From Paramarasmius palmivorus (Eukaryota > Basidiomycota > Agaricomycetes > Agaricales > Marasmiaceae), in assembly GCA_037176845.1 (NCBI GenBank), contig JAYKXP010000120.1:79172-143171 (forward strand): DNA of 64,000 bases, in the 5' to 3' direction. The position numbers were made by a program, and so were the translations under genes. Shown piece by piece: positions 1 to 11,300 of this stretch; the first letter of the stretch is position 1; each line of letters opens with the position of its first letter. Below the pieces are notes generated by a model. The model made no database searches, was not told where the DNA came from, and saw only the letters and a program-made list of their open reading frames with translations.

Positions 1-698
1 GCCTTTGCCTTGCCCTTCTCTTTGCTCAACAACGCACCTAACGCAGGGAGGTCAACATAGTCCAGTACGAGCACCCTGTGCTTACCTGCGGTGCTCGCCC
101 GAGCTTGTGCTTGTGCCGCCAAGGGCACCTCCACCTCGACCATATCCGCATCCTCATCTTCAGCCGCTTCCTTTCTCTTCTCATCCGCCTTGCGCTTCTC
201 TTTCTCTTCCTGCTCCTTCAGGATTCGGACGCACCGCTCTGTCTCCTTCAAGTCATCCAGCCAAGTCAACAGCTGGTGGTCTTCCTCTTCCTCGTACGCT
301 ACCCGAAACGTCTTCCAAACATCCAGCTCTTCTGCACGCTTCTCGCATGCCGACTCGTACGAAGCCACATCCTTCTCAAACTTGTCGTTGGCGTCCTTGC
401 TGCGTTTATGGAAGGTGCCAAAGGATTCTCCCGGTTCCCATACGACTGGGGTGAGAGTTGGCTCCGGAACAGGAAGAGGGAAGGGGTACGCTTCAGGCGG
501 GTCGGTGAAGCTGGCCAAGATGCGCTGCTCCGAGTACGTACGAGTGCGCCAGGGAGCCTCTCGTCCTTCAAGGTTGGGGATAGGGGAAGAGTGTTGATTG
601 TAGTAGGCTGCGGTGGTGTACTGAGAGTCGTCCACCATGAGGAGTGCGTGGTCTTTTTGTTGAATAGCGAATTTGCCGGATGAGGATTGGGCCGACAT
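1..698 (-). CDS. Antisense coiled-coil gene inside LTR-0 (partial, runs off window)
   Basis: An open minus-strand frame starts at the ATG at 698-696 (MSAQSSSGKFAIQQ...) and stays open to the window edge. A good donor (GTAAGC) lies at 85-81, so the first exon may be 698-86 (about 204 codons). The second half is strongly charged, rich in E and K with few hydrophobics, and looks like a coiled coil; the first half is Pro/Tyr-rich. I do not recognise a named domain. It lies just inside the 3' LTR of a plus-strand LTR element (polypurine tract at 877-886, LTR 891-1418) and points the opposite way, the same arrangement as the antisense gene of Gyp-2 at 53325-56923. It could be a captured host gene or an element-encoded accessory protein; function unknown. 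Confidence 0.6.
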   Translation of the reverse strand, partial: MSAQSSSGKFAIQQKDHALLMVDDSQYTTAAYYNQHSSPIPNLEGREAPWRTRTYSEQRILASFTDPPEAYPFPLPVPEPTLTPVVWEPGESFGTFHKRSKDANDKFEKDVASYESACEKRAEELDVWKTFRVAYEEEEDHQLLTWLDDLKETERCVRILKEQEEKEKRKADEKRKEAAEDEDADMVEVEVPLAAQAQARASTAGKHRVLVLDYVDLPALGALLSKEKGKAK

Positions 699-876
699 TA
701 CTTGGAGTTTTTTGTGGGGGTTCTGAAGACTTTGGCTGGAAAACATTGCCTTACTATACTCCTGGCATTTGGCCTGTCACGTGACTTTCACTTCCTTATT
801 CTCCCGATCTGACTTCATTGTTCTTTCCGTTTCTATTTCCTTTTTTGGTTCTAGTGTTTCTCCAGGGGTCGAAACC

Positions 877-886
877 CAAGAGGGGG
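877..886 (+). other. Polypurine tract of LTR-0
   Basis: The run AAGAGGGGGA lies 4 bases before the TGTTA start of the LTR at 891. A purine run directly upstream of the 3' LTR is the usual plus-strand primer of LTR retroelements, which orients LTR-0 to the plus strand. Confidence 0.6.
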
Positions 887-890
887 ATAC

Positions 891-1418
891 TGTTACATCT
901 GTACGACTTTGGTCGAGACCTCATCCAACGAAGTCTATCTCATCCTCTCATCCTCTCATCTGACCTCATGCACTTCGTACATCGTACTCGGCTCAACATC
1001 TTCATCTCTGTTTCATCTCGCTATCATATTCCACGTTGCTATTAATATCTGTTTCTTGCTTGCGCCTTCTTGACACATATACCTCATGGTCTACACATGA
1101 TACCCACACGCCCGCGTATATCCATAGTATATAACCTAGATGTATTATACTGAGTAACTCAAGTAGAAAATTAACGTTGTTCTCTGCTACTCTCATCTCT
1201 ATCATCCTCTTGCTCTACAGCCGAGACACTTGGTCTCTACTGTCTCTATCTCTCACTTTGTACGAGACATCTTCCTTGTACGCTCTCATCCTGCATAGTG
1301 CATCAGTGCTGTTGCCGATAGCTTCAGTGATAACTCTCCTCGCATGGTCTTCTCCTCGTATGACGTTCTGTCTGTCATCGGCTGTGCTCTCTTGCTCTCT
1401 TTTTGCATAGTCCTAACA
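891..1418 (+). repeat. 3' LTR of a plus-strand LTR retroelement (LTR-0), 528 bp
   Basis: The segment begins TGTTACATCTG and ends GTCCTAACA, giving matched TGTTA/TAACA ends as expected for an LTR, and follows a polypurine tract. The partner LTR and left target duplication lie outside the window, so the right boundary rests on the inverted ends alone. Confidence 0.6.
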
Positions 1419-1478
1419 CTATGAAGATAAGTTAGTAAAATAAAAGATAGGAAAGAAAGAGAAGTGTACCCTTACTGC

Positions 1479-2069
1479 CATTGTCAGAGACAATGTTGGT
1501 TATAAGAGATTAAGAGGGACAGTATAAGAAAGACCTCATGCTATCCTTTACTGCCTGTCTACCCAGCAAATTCATGTCACATCCCTTTGTCCACAAGGAA
1601 GGGACATGATGTGGATACTCAAGGATAAGTGTACAGCTACACTTATCCTGAAGTATGGAACCATTCATTGCAGCTTGGTCAAAACTGCAATGAATGGTTC
1701 CATTATCTGAGTCTAGCATGCTAGACTCAGAAAGGAGAACACATCTATTTGTTAAAGACAAATAGATGCAGGGTGGGCACCCTGTGGCAGTAAACTGCCA
1801 CAGGAATAACTAACCAAGCCTTTTTCTATGATGAAGGTGTGCACTGCAACAACATTTGTCCATGACAAATGTTGCAGATTTGCACCTGAGTATACAAGCT
1901 CAGGTGCAACAGATAAGCATGGTCAGAAGAAACCATCTGTCTGTGACAAATAGTTTGCTTCTTGGTGCTGCACAACAGCTGTCAAGAATGTATGTGACAA
2001 CAAGTTACATACACTTTATGGTAGCCACTACTCAAGGAACCTGGGCTTGCTGTAAAGTAGTCCTTGAGT
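1479..2069. repeat. Array of about ten consecutive short hairpins
   Basis: Perfect or near-perfect inverted repeats follow one another with little spacing: 1479-1495 (7-bp arms), 1622-1649 (12-bp arms, 4-nt loop), 1655-1703 (19-bp perfect arms), 1706-1731 (26-nt perfect palindrome), 1742-1768 (11-bp arms), 1769-1784 (7-bp), 1781-1804 (11-bp arms, 2-nt loop), 1844-1877 (14-bp arms, one arm with a 3-nt bulge), 1880-1909 (11-bp arms), 1989-2013 (10-bp, one mismatch) and 2030-2069 (9-bp arms). No reading frame explains it. The arms differ in sequence from hairpin to hairpin, so this is not a simple tandem repeat. Confidence 0.85.
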
Positions 2070-3426
2070 TTAGTAATGATGACAGTGATGGAGTGTTGGG
2101 GTCTCCATATTGTAGTATCTTCATACCCTTCACCCAAATCTGGAGGCTTTGTAATAGCCTTTGACACTACAAGAGTGACACACTTACTACTCTGCATATA
2201 GCCAGAGGCTAGAGTAGCCTTTGGATGTCAAGCTCTTAATAGTAAAGGAGAAAGGGGTGAAGGTAGTGAATGATGATCAGAATGATGCCAACAATGCATG
2301 TCAGTGTCATGGGCATACCAAACAATGAGGTTGTTGGTTGAGTGCTGGGTGGAATAGGTTGGGGTCTTCATTTCCAGATGTTTGAATGACAGCAGCAGTT
2401 CTTGACAGATTTCCAAGCAGCTGGTTGGTACCAGCAAGTGGTGGGGTGTATAAAAGGTCTAGGTAAAAAGAAAAAGATAAGATAAATTCTGTGATAGCAA
2501 AACTAGAATGAAGTGGGTTAGGGGTGCATGAAGAGCAAGGTGGTAATGGACTAGGCAACCAGGAAATGCAGGGCTGATTGTGCTGGAGAGTGGTCAGTGC
2601 CTGCTTGATGGAAGAGGTGGATGTTGGCCATTGGAGCAAGGTCTGAAGGTCCTGGGGCAAGCATTGGTGTTGGCCTAGCATCTAGCTGAGGGTGCTTCAC
2701 TTCAGCCTGATCTTTAGCTTGCTCAATTGGCTGTTTGAGCATGGTTATGGTGAAAGGGCCAGCTGAGTATGATGGTGGAAGGTCTGAAGCTGAAGAGGCT
2801 CAACTTGTGCTGGATTAGGAGTGGTGCATGCCAACTGATATGCTGTTACCACCCTCAATGACAAGTTGGAGATTGATACTGTGAGAGGTGTCTCACAAGA
2901 TCAGGGAGGTGTTATCTACCCTGTCCAGAGACAGTTTCAGGTATCTGGTTGAAGAAGGGTTCAAGGTAAGGAGTTGTGGGTGTGGTAAGAGTTTCAAGAG
3001 TTGAGAAGAAGGAGCTAAGAGCCCTGTGTACAGGGGTGTGGCTGTATGTCATGTCAAGAACTGTCATCCAAAGCTTTTGCTCAACATTGGCTAACTGCTG
3101 GAGCCTACTGTTCCCAAGAGGGAGCCACAACTGATGTGGAGCACATGAGGATTTCATGTTTGTGGAAGGACAGCAGGTTAAAGCCCTGTTTGGATACATC
3201 CATGTAGAATCTGACTTGGCGGAGTAAAGTTACCTGTCTATGTAGTTACAAAAATTTGATTGATTTTGAACAATTCTACATGAATGGAAGTGTTCAGAAA
3301 CATTGATGTAGCAACCAGTGTGACAGATACAGTCACAGAGGGTGGGGCCATGCACTTCAATTCATTCTTCCTTTTTCCCTTCATCTTCCTGTGATCCAGT
3401 GCGTCTCCTGCTGTTTCTCTTGCATA
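2070..3426. other. No recognisable gene; decayed sequence
   Basis: Minus-strand frames at 2307-2681 and 2912-3199 are open but P/L/S-rich, share no motif I know and have no convincing splice joins. A few weaker short inverted repeats continue the hairpin pattern to about 2225 (e.g. GGCTA/TAGCC near 2210). Nothing else is supportable. Confidence 0.5.
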
Positions 3427-3687
3427 ATGTCAGCTTCTGGTGTCAAGAAGGAGAATGTCAGCTCTCAGAAGCCTCCTGTGAACAAGATGGAGCCTGTAAA
3501 GGAGCTCACCAAGTCCAAATGGAATTTTGAGTCTGACAAAAGCTTGATTGAGACTCTAAAGACACAAAAAGCACAGAGCGTACAGGCAGACAATGCCAGA
3601 TTCACTTTTAGTGCTTGGAAGGCTGCTGAAATCGCACTTAGGGGCTTGGAACTGTGTTCTGGTGGCCGGTGTGGCAGGAGTAGCTGA
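3427..3687 (+). pseudogene. Myb/SANT-like DNA-binding protein fragment
   Basis: The 86-codon frame starts MSASGVKKENVSS and carries the pattern W-x-F-x-x-D-x-x-L-(I)-x-x-L followed by FTFSAWKAAEIALRG. This is the layout of fungal Myb/SANT-like domains associated with transposon-derived proteins. Only the first part of the domain is present; the frame then ends in a degraded SGG segment and the following DNA is AT-rich and non-coding. Probably a broken copy of a regulator or transposon-associated gene. The domain call is from pattern memory. Confidence 0.45.
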
Positions 3688-4121
3688 CTCTGAAGCCGAC
3701 ACGGACTGTTTCATCTCCCTTACACTTACTCCTATCAATTATCTCTTACTTAGTTTTATTTACCTTGAATATTTATTTACATCTCTCATTTATTGCTTTT
3801 TATCTATTATATCAATTCTCTCATTTATTCCCTATTCCTTCCCCATCTTCTTCAACTTCTAGAGCAAGAAAGCCAATGTTTAAGGTGGTCGTCGAGGTGT
3901 TGCCAAAGCTGATCGCTGACAGGGACTTGGTGGCCCTCTTGATGCTGATTGCAGGTCAAAGTCATGCAACGAAGAAACGTACATCAAGATCTAGGTCTAT
4001 TGCACATTGCTTGGACACATTTCATTTACTCATATCATGTATTTGATTCATGGGCCTGTATTTATACACGCAGCTAGTTACATGAATTCATCTATCTCTT
4101 GCTTCCTTTCTCCATTTCTCA
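3688..4121. other. Gene-free segment
   Basis: Contains a T-rich stretch (about 3720-3860) and a short open frame at about 3860-4046 without a known motif. I see no promoter, RNA gene or repeat that I can support. Confidence 0.4.
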
Positions 4122-4450
4122 GATGAATATATACTTGCCCAAGCACTCCTATATTTGCAATACCTTGTTTAATCCAATGTATTGTACAGTTATGTAACAT
4201 TCCTGCACAATTACAGAAAACATGTAATATGGATATAGTATTGCAGGGATTGATCTGGGGGCTTAGGAAACCTCAAAATCAAACTCAGGATGAAAAATCA
4301 GTTAAGAATACATCCAGGGTTAAAGGAAATCCATTCACAATTGACTTGAATATGCATAGATCAAGTTAAATACACAAGTTATAGCCCTCTAGCATGCCCC
4401 ATTAGCCCTCCAATGCATTGATTCCAGGTGGAAAATGATGAGGTAAGGGC
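4122..4450. repeat. Fold-1 family remnant, left part (host of Gyp-1)
   Basis: Matches the Fold-1 copies at about 6826-7280 and 41050-42120, for example ATACTTGCCCAAGCACTCCT, the GATCTGGGGGCTTAGG block and CCTCCAATGCATTGATT. The copy is interrupted after AGGGC (4446-4450) by Gyp-1 and resumes after the second AGGGC at 32774. Confidence 0.75.
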
Positions 4451-5568
4451 TATGGGAGAGAAGGTAGTTATGCAGAAGGAAAGGGACGGAACAAGGTCGG
4501 GGAGATGATGGTGGTTGAAGGAAGAGAAGTTGATGCCGGAATTTGATGCGGAAAATGTTTGACAAGTAAACGGATTGAACGCAGAGCCTCGGAGATAATG
4601 GGCGCTAAGCATTCAACAGTGTTGACCAGGATTACCAAAAATGGTAACACGGTCTGCTCTCAAGACCTGATTGCCGAATATGGAAGGTATGAGTTATTGG
4701 AACGTTGAACTTGTTGGAATATGGTCAGAGCCTTCCCGTAGGAATATCCCTAAGATAAAGCTGTTAGTAGACACTAGTATATCTCTAGTATATAGGAAAA
4801 TACTTAGCTAAGGGAAAGCTTGACTCTCCGAAGTGCGGTTAAGGTAATTGCAAAGGGTATGTTGTGTTTGATACCTAACTCAAGTATCAGTTACAAAACG
4901 GTAAGTACTCACTCACTATGATTCTGACGCTTGTCAGAAGGTCTCTTGACAGTTCACACTCGAAGATGATGGGGGAAAGAGAAAGGATGAATTGATACGA
5001 TAAACTTGGCCAGTCCGTCTTATAAGACGATCATACAAAGCCCAGAACAACATAAAGTCAACAAAATAAAATAGAAACAGTCAAACGCAGACCAGTATCT
5101 AAGAGACCATGCACGTAGCAAATTGGTGACATCTGCTAACGTCTCAACTCGATCAGGTACGTCGTTCACTTCCCACACTGAGCACCAACTAACCATAGCA
5201 CATAATTTAAGACGTAGGGTGTTGCCTGGCTCAACCCCCATGTGCGTAGGCTTCGCTGATAGTCGAGTGAACTTCGTCCATCTTGAGTGATCCGCTCGCT
5301 TCTGTCGTAAGTAGTGAAAAATAGACTGATCAGTAACAAAGTAAATGAAATAAAGGAGACATATCATAGTAATGAAACTTGTTTCTTGATAGGAAATGAA
5401 CTGAGGCAGGGGTAATTGTCCAATTTTATCGTTTGAGAGTAAAAACATTGACATATCGAATAGGAGTGACAGGATCAAAATGTGAAGCTTGTGCGTCCGT
5501 GCGTGTATGATGGCGCGTGATTAGGGTGTGATGATGAGTTGGAAAGGTACGCAAAGCGTTCCTTCCAC
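4451..5568 (-). repeat. Gyp-1 3' LTR (1118 bp)
   Basis: Near-identical to 31656-32773 (6 differences seen, all transitions, four of them at CpG/TpG/CpA positions). A 152-codon open frame on the minus strand (5478-5020) is conserved in both LTRs, but it has no motif I know and is likely incidental to LTR identity. Confidence 0.85.
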
Positions 5569-5738
5569 AGAGAGGGGTGTTTATGATTTCGTCCTCGAAA
5601 TCTAAAATCTAAAGGAGGTGATAATTATCTCGTAAAAGTGAACCAAAACACTCAGCGCAGATGAAGAGTTATGAGGAGTAATGTTGAGATTCATGACATC
5701 AGGTCGAACAGAGATGATAGAGAGTGTCGGAGTTGAAT

Positions 5739-7290
5739 CAGCCGGCTGTGTAGCACTTTTGTAAAGGCCACTGTTAACTAACCGTTAAGTAACCTTAGAT
5801 CCTTTACAAAGGCCAGAGTTAATGGCTGGTTAGGCCAAAAAGGGAAATTCTTCGGCCTAGCTGGATTCCATTCCCTGGATCCACTTCCTAAAAGGGCAGG
5901 AACTTTGGGAGAAAGATACAGTCCGCTTTTTTTGTTCCAAAAAGGGCAGGAGAGGGATTCCCAGGCCCTGGGAAACCCTAATAGGGTGTTTGGGGCGCTT
6001 TTGGGCGCTTTTTTGAGCGCTTTGTTAACAGGAAAATTATTCCCACCATCTGGGGGGTCATATAGGATGCCTCCCTGCTCCGCTTTTGGGTTCCCAAAAA
6101 GGAAGGTAGCCTCCCCAGGCCCTGGAAAAGCATTGTGAGCGCTTTTGGGCGCTTTTTTCAGCGCTTTTTTAACAGGAAAAATATTCCCACACCTCCTGAC
6201 ATCATCTGGCATGGTCCCTGATGCCTCCCTGCTCCGCTTTTGGCTTCCCAAAATGGAAGGTGCCCTTACCTCACTTTTTTTCACCCACAATCAATGCATT
6301 GGAGGGCTATTGGGGCATGCTGGGGGACTATTAAAATCGCATTTTTGAGAAAATATGTTCCAATATGTCCCAGAAGTATGCCCCTGCAATTGGAGAGCAG
6401 GGGAATGCAAAAAAAGCGGTCCAAATATGGTAATTCAGGAAAATGGCCTATTGGATCTTGGGCTACAGGCCAGCTATTGACATGGGGTAAGTTAGAGGAC
6501 CTAGATACATCAAATACAAGCCTGGGCATATCAAATAGTACATAGATTAGTGGGGTAATGGTGCTTAAATATCTAAAATACTGAAAATCTCCGAAATTAG
6601 GGGAATAAAATTACAGGATGGGATGTAGTGCAGCTAGGGCTTAGATATTGTGAATCAGAGATGATATATATGTCCCCTTGCTTCGTTTACAATCCTGGAG
6701 AGCTTCCTATTTTTCCAGATTTATTACAGCTAAATTCGCTTTTTTTGGACATTGGTAATACTATACCACAGGGAATGATTGGGATGGGCCAATTCTTGTT
6801 CATAACCCACTTTAGGATGTATAGATGATGAATATATACTTGCCCAAGCACTCCTGTATGGGCAACACCTTGTTCAATCCAATGTATTGTACAGTTATGT
6901 AATATAGGTAGTAATACATGAATAGCACTTCAGGGAAGCATCCCAGCACCAAGGGGAGTTCAGAATCGAGTTCAGGCACCCAAAATACACTTTCCTACTA
7001 TGAAAAAACATTTTTTGATTACATCTGTATGTTGCTACATAAAAAATACATAAAAAATCGCATTTTTAGGGGTTTTTTTGTACTGGAGCATGGGGATTGC
7101 TCCTAAAATCACCAAAAGTGAATGAGAGACCGTTCACTATGCATAGAACAGGAATAGCAATTGCCTCCATGAACCCCATGACAGGAATCCTTATGCCAGA
7201 TGCATCAATTCTTGCACAATTACAGAAAACATGTAATATGGATGTAGTATTGCAGGGATTGATCTGGGGACTTGGGGAACCTCAAAATTA
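5739..7290 (+). repeat. Fold-1 single arm inserted in the Gyp-1 3' region
   Basis: Starts CAGCCGGCTG, like the palindromic Fold-1 copy at 39039 (CAGCCGACC). It then carries the subterminal pair TTTGTAAAGG/CCTTTACAAA, blocks of GGGCGCTTTT repeats with TTAACAGGAAAA, the ATCAATGCATTGG block and the GATCTGGGGACTTGG block. Unlike the copy at 39039-42759 it lacks the inverted second arm. Its right end falls 7-10 bp from the stop of the Gyp-1 third ORF. I could not identify a clean target duplication. Confidence 0.7.
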
Positions 7291-7296
7291 AGTATA

Positions 7297-8184
7297 TCAA
7301 GGTGAATAATAAAGGGTCTTTAGATTGTCAAGGGTCTGATCAAAGTCTCGAGGAATATACCGATGAAAGAACTCCGCATACAACTCTCCGTCAGGTATCC
7401 ACCAATTCATCTCCTGTTGAACGAGTTTATGAAACTCCTGTGTCGGTAAGCTCCATCGTTCTCTAAGGTCATCCCACCACCACCATTTGGCTACGATCTG
7501 CTCATATAGTGATGAAGGATTATCCATGAATACTTCGAGTCCGGTGGATTTGTGCATAAGATACTTTGCAGTTGGACCAAATGGTTTGAAAGGAGCTGTA
7601 TAGGAGATGAATTGTCGAGGGGTCCATGGTTCTTTGTTGGTACGATAGCGGATAGGGATAGATTGTGTGCGGAAATACTCCTGAATCTCAGGCCATGTCA
7701 ACATTTCGTCTCGGCGCCAAACATACGCGTTGATGATGATAGGTGTGGAGTTACAAAGGTAGGAGAATTCGGTAGGATGCTCGTAGTGATATGGAATTGA
7801 GAAGGTGAGTTTCTTGTATCCATGATAGGGAAATCCGACTCGGCAGGTCTTCGACCCAGTACGGACCCATGTCTCGAAGTTGTGAACAGAGTCAAAGATG
7901 CCACTGTACATTTCGTAGGAGGGAGCTAGATGTTGACTGGTTTGGATTGTGAAATTGTGAAGTTGGGTGATATAGAATGGGGTGATGAAATAGCGATTAT
8001 CTTCATAGTTTGGTCGTCCGTTAACGTCCCACAGTCGTCGTGCTACACGGCCTTGGAAATCGTCGAGTAGAAGATGAAATTTGTTGGATAAGAAGCTGAA
8101 ATCTCCTTGTTGAAGGAAGGAGTAGCAGGCAGTATTGGTAATTGCTGCTTGTGAGACTGGTAGAGTAGGGTATCCTGAAGTCAT
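7297..8184 (-). CDS. Gyp-1 third ORF (295 aa, unknown function)
   Basis: An intact minus-strand frame of 295 codons begins MTSGYPTLPVSQAAI. It lies between the integrase end (8397) and the 3' LTR, where other retroelements may carry env or accessory genes. I see no signal peptide, membrane segment, zinc motif or coiled coil. It is rich in aromatic residues (many W, Y and F, including a WWWWDD run near residue 236). Unlike gag and pol of the same element it has no premature stop. It could be an element accessory protein or a captured gene. Confidence 0.6.
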   Translation of the reverse strand: MTSGYPTLPVSQAAITNTACYSFLQQGDFSFLSNKFHLLLDDFQGRVARRLWDVNGRPNYEDNRYFITPFYITQLHNFTIQTSQHLAPSYEMYSGIFDSVHNFETWVRTGSKTCRVGFPYHGYKKLTFSIPYHYEHPTEFSYLCNSTPIIINAYVWRRDEMLTWPEIQEYFRTQSIPIRYRTNKEPWTPRQFISYTAPFKPFGPTAKYLMHKSTGLEVFMDNPSSLYEQIVAKWWWWDDLRERWSLPTQEFHKLVQQEMNWWIPDGELYAEFFHRYIPRDFDQTLDNLKTLYYSP

Positions 8185-8396
8185 ATTAACGCAGAGACGC
8201 TCAAAGTAGGAATGAAAAAGAGTGAACTTATCAAAATAATTTAAAGATAGGGTGTTCTAGACAATTTTCCATAGGAGGTTAGACCCTAAGGATGGTGAAT
8301 CAGTATTAAATGAAGCAAGAAAGTGATTGGTGCAAAGTGTGGGGTTGGGTCAAAGAAACAGAGGTGAGACTTGAGCGTGGGAAAATAATCAAGAAC

Positions 8397-11300
8397 TTAG
8401 TGGAATGATACTGATGAATAGGAGACCGAAAATGGAGATGAATCTTCGTTTGAAAGCATAGACTTGATCAATTGATCTGCAATGTCTTTGCGATAACCAG
8501 GGTTCTGGAGTGCTGCGCTTGAAGATGAAGGATTGAGAGATGTTCGGAGTGTTTGATTGTCGGGTTGATAAAAGAATAGTCGAAGTCGGCGTATGTTGAC
8601 GTGACCTTGAAGTACTGCGCCACTAAGTTCTCGTAGAATAAAGGAATCGTGAGCTCGCTTCTCATGAATGATGTACGGACCTGCATATGTCCATTTCCCC
8701 TTATCACCCTTTGTCTCATCGAACTGAGACTCTTGAAGCCATACATACATTCCGACTTTGAAGTCCTGGAAATCCCATCGTTCTCGGTACTTTCTAGCAT
8801 AGTCATCAATTGCACGTCGACGAGTTCGGCGTAATTCATCATTGGCTTGTTTGAGAGCAGGATCTCATCGTTGTAACTGTAAAATTCTCAGTGCTAAAAG
8901 TTCCGTGTGAGTACGCACTTTGTCCCAGTCCAAAGTTTGCCATGTTGTTTCTTCAATGTCGAAAGAGAACACTGGATGAACTCCATACAGTAAATAGTAA
9001 GGAGAAAATCCAGTCGCTCGGGAAACAGTAACTCTAGAAGCAAATAAGGCAGGCTGCAGATACTTTGGCCACGTACCTTTTGCGTCTCCGGTACACTTGA
9101 AAATAGCATCGACGAGTGGTTGATGTCCACGTTCGATTGGAGCGTTTCCCTCAGGATGATACGGCGAAGAGATGATGATAGTGCAATTGTATTGAGTTTT
9201 GAGAAGCTGTTGCACTTCCTTCTTGAACTCGGAACCTCCATCAATGGTAATGAACGGTATGCATGCGAACCTGCATATAAGATTCTCATAGATGAAAGTA
9301 GCAACTAATTTAGAAGTGAGACGTTTAAGGGACTTAGCTTCCTGCCATAAAATCGTTGGTTCGATAGCATGAACAATATATTCAGCGCCGCCTTGTCCAA
9401 CAGGCATGTGAATGCAGTCGAGATGAAAATGTCGGAGAAGAGGAGCTTGCCATGATTCGTTGTATGGTAGGATTGGAATGGATTTGATAGCCTTTTGACA
9501 TTCGATGCAAGAGCATATGAAGTACTGAACGTGTCGATATTGATTGGGCCAATAAAAGCGATCAGCAAGGTTCTTGTAAACTGCATCTCGTCCTTTGTGT
9601 CCGACTTCGTTGTGAGCTTGGGCCATGAGAGATCCTTGACGTGAATGATTGATGACAACCAATCTAGGTAAACGAGTTGAATTCTTCCGGGGTGCAAGCC
9701 AAATCCTATCATGTTGGTAGAAGAACTTGTTCGTCTTGCGTTCCCATCATAATCTATCATAGTTAGTCTTACACCATGATGGATACTCACCTTGAGTCAA
9801 ATACTGCTGTAACTGTGACCAGAATTTGTCGGAGTCTTCATCAATGAAACGTTGCAACACCTCTTCTGCAGGAAGAGGGGTGTTTTGAGTTAAGACCTCG
9901 TATACTGTGAAAGGTAGTGTAGTCAATTCATCTCCAAAAAGAAACAAATCACTTAGCTCATGTGAATGCTTGAAATCCAAATCAGGTAGGTGTCTCTGAG
10001 CGTAACCACCTTGTGTTCGAAGTGCAGAGAGATTGATCAATGAATTGTAAAGACCTTCTGAAGCGTAGGGAAAAGGTGTATCAGTGATAGATAGTGTGAG
10101 AGCATCTGAGGAATGAAATGGAAAGGTCAGATTGAACTCTTGCTGAAGTTGAGTCGTTGAATGTCGAAGGATATATGAGTCAAAAAGGTAGCGCATAACA
10201 GAAGAGAGTGATGAATCTGTTGGGACAAGTTCAGCGGAATGATAGATGGAATTAAGGTATGCATCAAGAAACTGTTCAGGATCTCCTGGTTCTTCATCCA
10301 GAACGTCCTCTGGTGCTGGCGGTCTTCTAGATAATCCATCCTCTGCCTTGAAGGATGTTGATGGTACGTGACGTGTTTCAAAATCAAAGAGACGGATCCA
10401 GCTAATCCAACGTAAAATTGGTGCATTGGGGACGTCGTCAAAGTTCCTAAGCATTTGAGTGAGCGAAATGGCATCAAAAGCTAAACAAAAATGTACTCCC
10501 CAAACTCGATGACGAACCGCTTTTAATGCTCGGAATACACCATAGACCTCGGTCTTCGGCTGACCGTAGTTCTGCTCTCGTTCATTGAAGGTGCACGAAC
10601 CATATAAAGCAGGATGCTTCTTGCCATCTCGAATCTGGGATAAAGTCCATCCAGCTCCCATCCAACTTGAGTCGACTCCTAGAATGATAAGATTCTCATC
10701 AGATTCTCGGGGAGGAAGTTTAATGAGGATAGCAGCATGATAATCGATCCTGATGAGAACAGGTGCTCTTGTGACACGATGTTTGAGTTCTTCAAAAGCT
10801 TCCACAGCTTGACTAGTTATCTCAAAGGGAACATTAGTATGATGCGTCAAGAGAGTAAGAGGCTTAGCGATCAAAGCAAATCCTTTAATCCATCGTCGTC
10901 CAACTCCAGCAATGCCAAGGAATCCTAAAACTTCGGTGATAGACTTTGGTAACGGCCAGTTCAGAACCTTGCGTACTGTACTAGGGGAAATCTTCCATCC
11001 TCCTAGACAGACGACAGAACCTACAATCTGAAGTTCAATAGCAAAGAGTATAGCTTTAATACCTGACGCTGTGATACCAGCCATAATAAGAGCTCCGAGT
11101 AGTCGATCCAAGTTGATGATATACTCCCAGACAAACCGCCGAATAAGTTGATTCTCGGGAATAGGTTCGTCGTTGTAGCGGGTGTTAGGTCCTCGAGTAG
11201 CACAGTCATCGATGAAATTATCTGCAATATCATTAACTTGCTTAAGGCTGTGACGTACGCACCGTTGAAACTCTTGGACTGAGTTAGTGTATCCTTGAAC

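Noticed and set aside
5020..5478. 152-codon minus-strand ORF repeated at 32225-32683
   Set aside because: Both copies lie wholly inside the Gyp-1 LTRs. Their conservation follows from LTR identity, and no motif or start context supports a gene.
5732..7307. GTTGAAT (5732-5738) and GGTGAAT (7301-7307) as a target duplication of the Fold-1 arm
   Set aside because: One mismatch, and the right copy lies within the third-ORF codons beyond the visible end of Fold-1 similarity. I could not decide, so it is not claimed.
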